46,538 nucleotides of DNA from Chara braunii (Eukaryota > Streptophyta > Charophyceae > Charales > Characeae). Positions within the stretch are counted from its first letter, which is position 1. Each line of letters opens with the position of its first letter. This document shows, one piece after another, positions 27,908 to 38,509 of this stretch. The notes under the pieces were generated by a model, which was given only the letters and a program-made list of their open reading frames with translations, made no database searches and was not told the DNA's origin. Location of the stretch: NCBI GenBank assembly GCA_003427395.1, contig BFEA01000369.1:567856-614393 (forward strand), given 5' to 3'. The position numbers and the translations under genes were made by a program.

Positions 27908-29788
27908 TTGGCATATGACTAACCCTTCTCCCCTCACTTGGAAACATTGCTAGGGTACGGACGATAAACGAAATCAGACTTCACTTGGTGGAGAAAGAGG
28001 GCAAGGGGAGGATAGCCGGTCTCTTGTGCCACCAAGGAGGCAAAAGAGAAAGGATGTTTGAAAAAGTGGGAGAAAGGCGGGATCCGGAGAGAAACATAAG
28101 TTGAGAAAGAGATCAGTTTGACTCGACCATTTCCCGGACTGCATGACTATGAGAAGAGAATGGGCTGATTGAGCATCAAGAGGGAACAAATAGCAGCCAA
28201 AGGATTTGAAAAGATATGCATGTGGGAAGGGCTATGTGTTGACCCCCAACGGGGGCCAACGGGGGATTGTATGGATCTTCTTGCTTGTGTGAGATTGTGC
28301 AGGTGAGTGATGGCTAGAAATGCCTTGAGCGGGATAGGGGCGAGAGGAACTGGGCACCAAAAGTGAAAGGGAAGAGGGACAAAGGGGCTATGGGACCCTT
28401 AACATAGAGCCAACCCATGAGAATGACTTTTGAGTATGAAGACTCGGAGTGTAAATGAGAGTGTAATTGTACCAAGGAAATTGTGATGATGTGTGTGCAT
28501 GCATATGAGGACCCTGAAAAGACTAAGGGGCCTACTTCAATAAGGAGGAAAGCAAATTATGAGACCCGATGGATGCGTAGAGGCGAGGGAGAGGACGGCC
28601 CCGCCGCACCCCGATGACGCCATATAGCCACAATGCTTAGGGAAATGGTGCGTGGCCTAAGGATGACGCTTAGCCTACGCACAAGAGAAGAGAAATACTC
28701 AAGGAACCCTTGGACTGCATGCGTATTGGAAGGAGCAATTGTATGAGAACACGACAAAGAAAAGAAAAAAAAATCAGTGTTGCGACCAGCGAGACTACCA
28801 CCCGGCGTGAGGGCTGAGATACATCCCCAATGTCAAAGCTTTCTCGCGCAATGGCCCACCCCCATCCATCTCAACGCACTAGGTGGGGGTGACCTTGGGA
28901 CGAATGGCCCGCGCCCTGAGCATGAGTGTGGGCGGGCCGAGCCAACTGGGACCTACAGTGGGGTCGACTAAGGCTCGAAAGTCTACCGGGGCTTGGCCCT
29001 ACAACGAGTTTGAATCCCACCCATCTGAGGGCAGGCGGAAAAGGAAGGCCCCGCCCCCCACAGCTAGCAAAAGGAGCTAGCCCGGAGGCAGGTTAGATTC
29101 GATCCCAAGATCCCTTGCACATCAATCAACCCCTGTACCTAGTGGGCTAGCTCCTAGTTCGGTTCTATTAGGAGCCAATTTGCCCTAAATAGAGTACAGG
29201 GCCTTGCCTAGCCAGTACATAAGACCAGCAGTCTACCGTAGGGGAAACCCAGACTACTGCTAGCCATCGCAGCCTGTTGCAATAGGCTAGGCCCCCCTTT
29301 ATAATCGGCCCGGCCGCAGGGTCGGGGCCTTTATTAATTTCCACCTATATTTTTTGCCTGTGGAGAGCGGTTTCGCATCTCGCTTTTCCTGACACACTCG
29401 ACATCTGCGGAACTAGTCATACTTTCTTAGTCGCCAACTAACTGAGGAAGACCGTCGTCGCATTCCGCGCAACCCTTTCCGTTTTGACTAACCCTCCGAC
29501 CTTTGTGGTCGGAAGTTTTATTTACTAACCATTCTGCAGTCTTCGCGAGTATTGGAATGGCGCGCGTGGTTTTTCAAATTTCTAGTCTACTAACCCCCGT
29601 CCTCTTTGCATGCGCTGCGACGACGCCAATAAGCATTCGAAATTTTTAACCCCTGACTCGTGTTCGTACGTGCCGTGTCTTGGCCTCTAACTTTCATGAC
29701 CATAACGGTCGAGGGGTTTACCCATTTTCTTATTTTTAGCCGTCTCTGTTCTGGTACTTAGTGTGGACATTGTGTCGACCTCAAAATC
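27902..29788. other. Unassigned retroelement-like stretch
   Basis: No coding domain found. A TGTTGACC start with the palindromic word CCCCCAACGGGGG lies at 28232-28252 after GGGAAGGGCTATG, which could be another LTR border. CCTTTATAATCGG near 29297 is TATA-like. On the minus strand about 29075-29150 has weak tRNA-like A and B boxes. The pol frame begins abruptly at 29789, so this is not a normal leader and gag for that element. Confidence 0.4.
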
Positions 29789-32761
29789 ATGAGCGGATAC
29801 CCTTGTAAGGGTATCAGCTCCAACAGCGCCTACTCTAATAAATGGTTCTTTCTGAGAAAAGGAGGTAACAACAAATTGAGGTGGATCCAAAATCTCCAAA
29901 GGACCAACGTGGTCACCATAAGGGATGTAGGGTCTATACCTGAGGCCGATCTACTCGCGGAAGGATCGGCAGGTCGTTCGATCTACTCGATCTACGATCT
30001 CTTCTTAGGCTATGATGAGATTTCATTGGACTATAGGGAGTGGCATATGACCGCAATGCACACGCCCCTGGGGTTAGTTCAAATGATGGTAGTACCCATG
30101 AGATGGACCAACGGAGTGGCCGTACTCCAAAGGGCCATGATCGAGGTCCTCAAGGAATTCATACCGGACAAAGTGGAAGTTTTCCTTGACGACTTCCCGA
30201 TAAAAGGGTTGATCGAAAAGGACGAGACAGATGTCTTTCCCGGGGTGAGAAAGTTCATGGTGGACCACATGAAAGATGTCAGAGAAGTCCTTGCGAAATT
30301 AGACGATGCCAACCTCACTGTGAGTGAGACTAAGAGTCGCTGGGGAGTGTCATCAATAAAGATATTGGGCTTCGTCTGTGACAAGGATGGGCGGAGGCCC
30401 GATCACGCGAAGCTGGAAAAATTAATGACCTGGCCGTCGCCACTAAAGTCAATCACGGAGGTTAGGCAATTTCTAGGGGTGGTGGGCTACTGAAGGATCT
30501 TTATAAAGGCCTACAGTGAGAAGGCGGGGCCCCTTAGACGGCTGCTTAGGAAAACTGAGGGATGAATCTGGGGAGAGGAGCAGGCCACTGCCATGGAAAC
30601 CCTTAAAGAGGAATTCCGCGAAGGAGGACAAGTCCTTGGCGTTCCGTTCTTCGAGGACGAGGAGAATCGCCCTTTTACAATCTCTACGGACGTCGGACCT
30701 TATTCTGTGGGTGGCCTTCTGTCTCAAAAGGATCAAAGCGGGAGAAAGAGACCCCTTCGATTTGAGAGTCGGGCCTTGAATCCCGCCGAAAGGAACTATG
30801 GCCAGTTCAAGAAAGAAGTACCAGGGGTATTGCACTGCCTAAGGACCTTCCGCCACTACATCTACGGGAGGCGCTTCCTCCTAAGAGTAGACCCGACCGC
30901 AGTAACAACTGTCCTTCAAAAGAAATTCTCGCTAACTGACCCCACGATTGCTAGGTGGATGATTCATATCAGGCTCTGCGATTATAGGGTCGAGAGGATC
31001 TCTGGGACCAAAAACCAGGTCGCCGACGGACTGTCCCGACTCCCTATTAGGGAGGAAGATTATCGAAGATTGGAAAAAACAAGGGCGGCGATGTCCCAGG
31101 ATGAGATAATCCGAGCAGCCGCTAACAAAGCGCGAGTGGGGGTGATCATCCAAGAGGAAGAGAGAAACCCTGGGATGTTCCTCGCCAACCTTTACAAGGG
31201 AAAGTATCGAGAGATAGGGTTATACCTAGCGGGTCGGGAAGAAGGCACCGAGGTGATCAAAAGGGAGGCTCTCGGATATTGCCTACGAGGGGGTCACCTC
31301 TTTAAGAGGCCCACCAAGTTCGTGATTCCCATGAGGGTGCTTTGCGACCCATAAGAAAGGAGAGCAGTCATAGAAAAGCTACACAACGGAGTTGTCGGCG
31401 GTCACCGAGGGGTAAAGGGGACTTTTGAGAAGGTCCGAAGGCTACATTGGTGGGTCGGACATTACAGAGAAGTCGAGAAGTATTGCTCGATATGTGAGGC
31501 CTGCCAAAAGAGGGCGACTGTTCGCTACAAGGAACCCCTGGTTTCGTCGCTCCCCACCGTGTCGGGCGAGAAATTCCATATAGACTTAGTAACCATGCCC
31601 AAAGGAGTCGGGGGACTCCGGTACATAATCAATGTCCGCGACGACCTCACTGGGTTCGTGGAAGTAAAGGCCATTAGGAAGAAGATGGCCGAAGAGGTGA
31701 GCGACTTTCTCTTAGAATACATCGCGAGGTACGGGTGTGTCGGGAAGATAATCATGGATAGGCGGTCCGAGTTCTTAAGCCAAAAGGTCAAGACTGTATT
31801 GGAGAAAGCGGGGATTAAGGCGGCCTACACGACCGCCTATCACCCCCAAAGCAATGCCCCAGTCGAAAGAGGCCGCCAAACGCTTGTAGACGCCTTAGCA
31901 AAGGGGTGCAAGGGTCGTGCGGAACAGTGGCCAAAGTATTTGCGTTGTGTAGTTTGGGCGGACAACATCACGGTCAAATCAAGTACAGGGTATCCCCCTT
32001 ACACCCTTTGGTTCGGTAGACACTGCCCCCTGCCCATCGAATTCCACGTCGACACTTGGACAAGTGTCTCGTGGAGAAGGAACATTACAAGGGGTGAGTT
32101 GTTAGAGGCGAGAATACGACAAATAGCCAAAAACCTTGACGCAGGGCTTGCCGAGGCAGGAGAGAGCATCGAAAAGGAGAGGGTAAAAGGGAAAGAAAGG
32201 TGGGAAAAGAACCTGAGAGTCCGACAAAAGCCGATAGGAACTAGTGACCTCGTCGTGATGCACGACTTGTCGCTAGAGAAAATTTGGAGTAGGAAGTTAG
32301 CCAACAGGTGGATGGGACCATACTGAGTCCTAAAGAGATTGGATGGAGGGGCGTACCTTCTTGCCAAATTGGACGGGACTAGGTTACGGGACCCTATCGC
32401 GGCGGCCCACCTCAAACTTTTTCGATGCAGAGAGAGCCTTAGAGAGGAACCGAAAAGGAAGGACAAGGACGCGGTAGACGTAGAAGTGACCGTCACCCAC
32501 GGGAGAGGAGAGACTTCGAAGCAGGGAGCCTTTTCGCGTAAGAGGGGGTATAAGGTTCGGAAACCTCCCCTGCCAAAGACCCCTAGAAGGAAGAAACGGC
32601 CAAGGGAGGATGACAGTGATACCGACCAATTAGGAAAACGCAGGATGAGAGAAAGAAGGAACGCCTCAAGAAAAGCCTTGAGAATCAAGCGTGAGAGAGA
32701 AGAGAGAAAGCGAAAGAGAGAAAGGCGCGAGAGAAAGATGAGGAGATGGAGACAGGTATAG
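29789..32761 (+). pseudogene. pol: Ty3/gypsy pol (element B): RT, RNase H, integrase
   Basis: One continuous frame of about 990 codons carries three domains. RT: NKWFFLRKGG, AGRSIYSIYDL, MHTPLGLVQMM, catalytic FLDD at 30182-30193. RNase H: TISTDVGPYSVGG to VADGLSRLP. Integrase: zinc-binding LHNG, GGHRG, CSICEAC; core D at 31583, D at 31757 and E at 31865, exactly 35 residues between the last two. The tail after 32600 is very basic (KREREERKRKRERRERK). It is interrupted by TGA 30491, TGA 30563, TAA 31352 and TGA 32324, with no frameshift. Gag, protease and the start of RT are missing. RT features resemble a gypsy lineage distinct from the chromovirus at 1994-12553, and no chromodomain is seen. 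Confidence 0.9.
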
Positions 32762-32769
32762 GATCTCTT

Positions 32770-32784
32770 GGGAGAAAGGGGGAG
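32770..32784 (+). promoter_or_regulatory. Polypurine tract of element B
   Basis: GGGAGAAAGGGGGAG nine bases after the pol stop and directly before TGATGTACC, the probable LTR start. Confidence 0.75.
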
Positions 32785-34983
32785 TGATGTACCATAGTTA
32801 GCGAAAACATGTGTCGCAATGCTGAAAATGGTGAGGTACTATATATAGAGAGAGCATGCTTAGAGAAAACAGGTGTCACAGGGAGGTGTTGTATCATGGT
32901 AAAAGGAAACGTGTATCATAAGTTCCGCAGGTAGGAGACTAAGGGGGACAATGCCATAATGAGGCCATGCGGTCTAGAAAACGAAAAGTCGAGGGGAAAC
33001 AAGGGATAAACGTAACCTCACAACAAAAGGGGTGGGACAATGCGAACCATGGGTCAGGGTAAGACACGACCATTGGGTGTGGGAAAAGGCTTGGGGAAGA
33101 GGGCTACGGGGAATCTTGCCGGGGACGGCGATAATTGGGTGTGTGGGCTGCTTGTTGGGCGGCTGTCCACCAGCCGTATGTTCGTTTCACCAAACGGAAA
33201 GAAATTTCTGGTATGATTTCTCTGTTCTTCTTGTTTGGGTTGTGGTTGCATGTGTCTGAGAAACCCTTTTGAAGAGGGGCTTGAGTTTTTTTGAACGTAC
33301 ACAGGCAAGAAGGTGGGCGGTCGACGCCTGTTCGTAAGTGGGGCCGAGAGCGAGCCAAAAGCAAGAGATCGCGACGAGAGTAACAATAGATGAGAGAGAG
33401 ATGGCCAGGGTTGAACCTAAGAGAGGAATCTCTAACGAGAGGGCATACCGAAAAAGGGGGGGGTAAGCTTCGACACCAGCGGCATAGGGGACTCATTCGG
33501 ATGGTCCGAGGGAGGATAGGAGGATGCGGACTGCCACGAGCACTAGGGCAGCTGCGGCCGTTGTCAGGCGATGGTCAGATCAGCTACCGTGAGGCCGGCT
33601 TCGGGGCGTGGTACGGCGAGTATGAAGCGGCCGCTCCACTCCTCAAGGGAGTAAGCCCCCTCCGAGGCACGGGAAAACAAAAGGGGGTGAGGTGAGAGGA
33701 GGCTAGCTGAAGAAAGGGGGGGGTGGATAAAACAGTCTAGGAAAGCGCTGCTACAAGGGCCTGAGAAAATGATGAGAGCGGTTGGAATGGGGCGAATCTG
33801 GTTGCCAGACCCAACCGTCAAAGGTCGACAATGGTGGGACCGGGCGCAACCTGACACAGAGGCAGAGATGGGTTGGACAGATCTTGGAGGAATTCTTCGA
33901 ATCGGTTACGAAGTCGGAACGACGGGAAATATGAGACTGATCGGGAATGGTGTAAAGCAGCCAGGAGAGTCCAGAGCAATCGCGCCGTTTGAAAAGTAGC
34001 AGAGGTGATTGGGTGGTGAAGAGGGGGCATGGATCCGACGTCGGGCAAGCGGGATCGGCAGTTCTCGGCAAAAAGCGTTGGGAACCATATAGGCAGAGAT
34101 GACGCCGGTAAAAAAAAAAAAACTCGGAAAATGCGACCACGGGAGAAGGAACGATCGGAGGCAATCTTGACCATCTAAGGGCTACCTAAGTAAGACGCCT
34201 GCGAAGGCGATCCGACTACAAGCAAGTGATGGGATTGGCTGGCAGGTGAGATGAGGCAAGGAGATCGGCCGAGCAAAGAAGGAGGAGCAAACAAGAAGAG
34301 AGAGTCGCTAGCGGGGAAGCAATAAAAGTGAGCGGTGAGGCAATTGGAAAAGAGGGCGTTCGAGTACAGTTCTTGACAACCGTCCGAGCGGAGGAAGGAG
34401 GCATCGGGGGGGAACGCATGCAGACTTGGCGCACACCTTGAACGGAAATCGGGTCAGGTACGGACGCTGGCCGACTGGCAGTAAGAGCAGCCTCCGCCCG
34501 GATCGAAGGGCGGGTAGTTGCTGAGATACCATACCGACGCGGGAGTGCTCGCGATCCAAAAAGGGGGGGCACGTGAGTTGTGGTTGGTCGAAAGAAAGAG
34601 GAGGGAAAATCTCAAGGGCACTAAAGAGGTTGTTAAAAATTTTGAAATTTTTATAAGTGATCGGCAGGGGTACCGACGAAAGGACGGAGGTAAGAGCAGT
34701 AATTGGCCGAGAGAGAGAGGGAAAGGATCGACGAAGGAGGGAATCGAGTAAGGGAAAAGAGTATAAAGAAAGACGGAGGGAGGAAAAAATAGAGGCGTAC
34801 GAGTACAGACGCGCTTGAAGAGTGTTCGAGCTCGCTTGTGCTCGTTTCGGGAGCGGCAGAGAGAGAGGGACAGAGCGGGGGGCGGGGGGTGACAAGAGGA
34901 GAGGGACTAGCGCTCAAGGGAGCTCAGGGCACGTACGAGGTTGTCGTAGCGCCGGAGCAACTCTCGAGGAGGCTCGAGACCAA
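32785..34983 (+). mobile_element. 3' LTR of element B (start clear, end unknown)
   Basis: Starts TGATGTACCATAG after the polypurine tract. It has internal near-repeats (GAAAACATGTGTC, GAAAACAGGTGTC, GGAAACGTGTATC) and TATATATAG at 32840. No copy of this start is found upstream, so the 5' LTR is absent from the window. The region continues GC- and GA-rich into the gap without a protein-like frame. Confidence 0.55.
32840..32848 (+). promoter_or_regulatory. TATA box candidate in LTR B
   Basis: TATATATAG 55 bases into the LTR, followed by GAGAGAGC. Confidence 0.4.
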
Positions 34984-35863
34984 NNNNNNNNNNNNNNNNN
35001 NNNNNNNNNNNNNNNNNNNNNNNNNNNNNNNNNNNNNNNNNNNNNNNNNNNNNNNNNNNNNNNNNNNNNNNNNNNNNNNNNNNNNNNNNNNNNNNNNNNN
35101 NNNNNNNNNNNNNNNNNNNNNNNNNNNNNNNNNNNNNNNNNNNNNNNNNNNNNNNNNNNNNNNNNNNNNNNNNNNNNNNNNNNNNNNNNNNNNNNNNNNN
35201 NNNNNNNNNNNNNNNNNNNNNNNNNNNNNNNNNNNNNNNNNNNNNNNNNNNNNNNNNNNNNNNNNNNNNNNNNNNNNNNNNNNNNNNNNNNNNNNNNNNN
35301 NNNNNNNNNNNNNNNNNNNNNNNNNNNNNNNNNNNNNNNNNNNNNNNNNNNNNNNNNNNNNNNNNNNNNNNNNNNNNNNNNNNNNNNNNNNNNNNNNNNN
35401 NNNNNNNNNNNNNNNNNNNNNNNNNNNNNNNNNNNNNNNNNNNNNNNNNNNNNNNNNNNNNNNNNNNNNNNNNNNNNNNNNNNNNNNNNNNNNNNNNNNN
35501 NNNNNNNNNNNNNNNNNNNNNNNNNNNNNNNNNNNNNNNNNNNNNNNNNNNNNNNNNNNNNNNNNNNNNNNNNNNNNNNNNNNNNNNNNNNNNNNNNNNN
35601 NNNNNNNNNNNNNNNNNNNNNNNNNNNNNNNNNNNNNNNNNNNNNNNNNNNNNNNNNNNNNNNNNNNNNNNNNNNNNNNNNNNNNNNNNNNNNNNNNNNN
35701 NNNNNNNNNNNNNNNNNNNNNNNNNNNNNNNNNNNNNNNNNNNNNNNNNNNNNNNNNNNNNNNNNNNNNNNNNNNNNNNNNNNNNNNNNNNNNNNNNNNN
35801 NNNNNNNNNNNNNNNNNNNNNNNNNNNNNNNNNNNNNNNNNNNNNNNNNNNNNNNNNNNNNNN
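34984..35863. other. Assembly gap (880 N)
   Basis: Unknown bases; open frames spanning it are meaningless. Flanked by GA-rich sequence. Confidence 1.
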
Positions 35864-36834
35864 AGGGAGAGAGAGAGAAGAGGGAGAGCGACGGAAGGAA
35901 GAGGGTGACAAAGCGGAGAAGGGGGCGTCGTGGTCGCTCAAGCCGCATGCCAACTGGTCGAGTATGACGTACGAGGAAGACGCAGGTCGTGCGTCATGAA
36001 TAAGACGCGATTGGCGGATGGGCCGCCTCAACGAGGGCGAGGAGGGAACAGGGGGTTCGAGACCCTCTTAGAATCGACCAGTCACAGGGTATCTGCATTT
36101 GGACTGATTTTGAGGTCGAGCTGCTGCTGTTGTGCGCGTGCATCTACACTCGGACCATTCGAGCTGGTCGAGAGAGTGTGCATCTGCGCTCGGGCCGTTT
36201 GCTCACCCCTTTCAGAAATCGAGCCGCTTGGACGAGCGTGTACCAACGATTGGACCCGTTTGTTTGAAAACGGGCCACTGATGTCGTGAATCCGAAGGGG
36301 TGAGTATTTGCAATCAGCTCCTTCGTTAGTCCCCTTTTGAGAACTAGTCGTTACGGTTGCGTATTCGAATGTGCGTCTGGTGATGGCGGGCCCGTTCCTT
36401 TGTCCTTTGAAGTCGGGTTGTTGTTGTCCACGGGTCGAGTACGCCTTCGGATCGGTACGCCCAGATCAACCTGCTGCCATCACACACAAGCTCAACGTGT
36501 CTTCGAGAAGGTCCACGAGAACGCGCCCGGTGAGTGTGAGGGCAGGTCGGTTCGAAATCGAAGTTGCAGCCCAGTCGCGCTCGAACGTACGAGTTCGGGA
36601 TCGTCGGTGTGTCTGCGAGTAACAGGCGGTCACTACCCGAGGCTGCGCCTGTACGAGAAAGAGAGCAGAGGGGGAGAGAGAGAGAGGAAGAGAGAGAGAG
36701 AGAGGGAGAAATAGAGAGGAAGAGGGAGAGAGAGCAGCAAATGGGGGGGAGAGAGATAGCGGAGAGAGGGAGGCGGAGTGGAAAAGCGAGGAGCTAGGAT
36801 GACACGTCGTGGTTGACGTTCCGGCCCTTCGACA
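35864..36834. other. Unassigned, GA-rich repeats
   Basis: No gene. Contains a loosely repeated block GTGCATCTRC.CTCGG around 36137 and 36178, and a purine tract of GAGAGA/GGGAGA words at 36655-36760. A B-box-like GGTTCGAGACC occurs at 36053, but no folded tRNA can be built around it. Confidence 0.45.
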
Positions 36835-36965
36835 GTGCGCTGCAAACGATTCCTATTCCAAACTGTGTTACCTTTGAAACGATTCCTGTTCCAAACTGTG
36901 CAAACGATTCCTGTTCCGAATTGTGTTACCATCGACAGTTCGCTGCAAACGTCCCTGGTCCCGAA
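36835..36965 (+). repeat. Short minisatellite, about 30-bp units
   Basis: AAACGATTCCTRTTCCRAA followed by YTGTGTTACC occurs three to four times, then TTCGCTGCAAACGTCCCTGG and decayed units. Confidence 0.75.
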
Positions 36966-37422
36966 CTGAGAGTCGGACTTGTTTTCCCTTTGAAAGTTCG
37001 TTTCGAACAGAGCACCTGGCCAGGTATACAACTGAAGTTCGTTCCGGATGTTTTCCGTCTCCAAACCGAGTACCCGGCCTGTTCCCCAGTGTTGGCTCGC
37101 TGCTCGGTTGAGGGTTGTTGGTGGGTGTCGGGTCAGGGTCCCCGTCGGGGCCCGCCGCCACCTCGCGTGAGTAACTCGCGAAAGGGGGGGCGAGGGCACC
37201 AGGTAACGGGCGACGAAGACTGCGCTGCAGGGAAAGCCCCGAGGGTCAGTGGGGGGAAGAAGTAAGGGGGAGCGGGGTCGCTCAGGCTGGGCCCAAGCAG
37301 AGGGTGGGGCCGGTCGCCTGCGGAGGAAGGCCTAACTTTTGTGTCCAGCATGTCTTGCTACACTTCGTGCCTGCCTTCGGTCGGCGTCCGATATCGACGA
37401 AATACGCCTTACACGGCGCACC
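36966..37422. other. Unassigned, no gene
   Basis: Sequence between the minisatellite and the first mitochondrial piece. GC-rich with G runs and no protein similarity. From about 37340 it may belong to a mitochondrial group II intron, because the cox1 exon on the minus strand ends with GTGCG at 37418-37422. Confidence 0.4.
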
Positions 37423-37482
37423 ATANACCATGCCCAAATAGCCAAACACAGGCTTTCTGGAAAAAGTAGAAACCACACGACT
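37423..37482 (-). pseudogene. cox1: Mitochondrial cox1 exon fragment
   Basis: Minus strand reads VSTFSRKPVFGYLGM(X)Y, a highly conserved stretch of cytochrome c oxidase subunit 1 (heme-copper core, inner mitochondrial membrane). The X is an N at 37426. Directly after the Tyr codon plus G comes GTGCG, the usual 5' end of a group II intron, so this looks like exon-intron DNA and not copied mRNA. It is only about 20 codons. On its right it abuts a cob fragment in the opposite orientation. Confidence 0.85.
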
Positions 37483-37486
37483 GATA

Positions 37487-37571
37487 ATACCTTTACATCA
37501 ATATGGTTCCAATAATCCATTGGGCATAAACTTTTCTATAGATAAAATAATTGTTTATCCCTATTTTTACG
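37487..37571 (+). pseudogene. cob: Mitochondrial cob exon fragment
   Basis: Reads LHQYGSNNPLGINFSIDKI then VYPYFY, a conserved segment of apocytochrome b of complex III. The next bases are G then GTGCG (37572-37576), again fitting an exon/group II intron border. Only about 28 codons; not functional here. Confidence 0.85.
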
Positions 37572-38034
37572 GTGCGTCGTCTCACAACCAATTTCGATGG
37601 GCTTTCAATTCAATCAAAGCCTTGCCAACGTCACTCCCATTGCGCAATGTGGCCAATAGATAATCCGCAGGAAACCAACATATGTCGCATGTTCTCGTTT
37701 TGTTGATGGGCCCATTGTGTAGGGTAAAACCTGCTTAGGCTAAGTAGATACCTAGACCCCTTCCCTACTGGCGAAGTAGCCAGTGCTTTCCTGTTACCAT
37801 GTCTCTTTCGAGTTAGGCAGGTACTACGGGTCCTCTGACTTCCAGTAAAAAAATCATTCGACTAGATCTCGCCGGTATCACTTATAGGCTGTAGCGCTTC
37901 GAGATGTCGTTTAGTCGTTTGTTCCGAAGGAAGAAAAGTGGTAAGGTCTGAACGGTCTAGATTATGAATTTAATGAAAAGAAAGCGTACAGGTAGGGCAC
38001 TCGCGGCGCATTAAGACGAAGCTAGCGCTTTGCG
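37572..38034 (+). other. Probable mitochondrial intron sequence
   Basis: Starts GTGCG after the cob piece. No open frame of note, and the composition is more balanced than the GC-rich left flank. It ends where LSU rRNA sequence begins. Assignment to an intron rests on the GTGCG start and position only. Confidence 0.4.
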
Positions 38035-38169
38035 CAGCTATAGAGCGTAATGGTCAAAGCCCGCCTGACTGTGAGACCTACAAGTCGAACAGAGACGAAA
38101 GTCGGCCATAGTGATCCGGGGCCCCGTGTGGAAGAACTCTCGCTCAACGGATCAAAGGTACGTCGGGGA
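38035..38169 (+). rRNA. rrn26: Mitochondrial large-subunit rRNA fragment
   Basis: Contains ACGAAAGTCGGCCATAGTGA, then TCCGG, GTGTGGAAG, TCGCTCAACGGATCAAAGGT and CGGGG. This is the universally conserved peptidyl-transferase region (domain V) of the large-subunit rRNA in plant mitochondrial form. Conserved sequence breaks off after CGTCGGGG (38168), where ATAACAGGC would follow. About 135 bases, so a gene scrap and not a working rRNA gene. Confidence 0.9.
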
Positions 38170-38235
38170 GCATGCATGAAAGACACCTGGAATGACGAAC
38201 TCATTCCGGGGACCATAGCCTATCGTGAAAGGAGT

Positions 38236-38441
38236 ACACTTGGGCAGTACGTTCCTTAGGTGTCAAATGTGGTGCCATACCTGGTCGTTTAAATCAGACT
38301 TCCATCTTTATCAAACGAGAAGGAGTTTACTATGGTTAATGTAGTGAACTTTGTGGTACCAATCATGCCTTTATGCCTATTGTAGTGGAAGATGTCTCTT
38401 TCAATGATTATGTTTCCTAGGTGTCTAATAAATTAGACTAA
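38236..38441 (+). pseudogene. cox2: Mitochondrial cox2 C-terminal fragment
   Basis: Reads [20 protein letters not shown], then [10 protein letters not shown], stop, CSELCGTNHAFMPIVVEDVS, FNDYVS, stop, VSNKLD and the natural TAA at 38439-38441. It holds the Cu-A ligand motif C-S-E-L-C-G-x-x-H of cytochrome oxidase subunit 2. The first stop is TAA at the position of Gln (CAA) and the second is TAG at the position of Trp (TGG). The cox3 start follows 19 bases later, so a short piece of genuine mitochondrial gene order cox2-cox3 is kept. Confidence 0.92.
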
Positions 38442-38460
38442 AAAACAAAGGAGCGAAGCA

Positions 38461-38509
38461 ATGAGTACGAGTTCTCAAAAACATCCTTATTATTTAGTTG
38501 ATCCAAGTC
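38461..38509 (+). pseudogene. cox3: Mitochondrial cox3 5' fragment
   Basis: ATG start followed by STSSQKHPYYLVDPSP, the conserved N-terminus of cytochrome c oxidase subunit 3. The similarity stops before the expected Trp-Pro. Either an intron begins or the fragment ends here. Confidence 0.88.

Noticed and set aside
29075-29150. tRNA-like A box (TAGCCCACTAGGTA) and B box (GGATCGAATCT) on the minus strand
   Set aside because: Spacing is right, but the T arm and anticodon arm do not pair. It could be the head of an old SINE; not firm enough to call.
34822-36031. Long open frames of 340-380 codons on both strands
   Set aside because: Nearly all of their length is the 880-base run of N; only short GA-rich edges are real sequence.
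36012-36072. TGGCGGATGGGC followed by GGTTCGAGACC at tRNA-like spacing
   Set aside because: No anticodon stem can be formed and the sequence is GC-rich, so a chance match is likely.
38236-38441. Stops in cox2 as sites of RNA editing in a live mitochondrial gene
   Set aside because: TAG for Trp cannot be repaired by U-to-C or C-to-U editing, and the fragment is N-terminally truncated and flanked by unrelated pieces.
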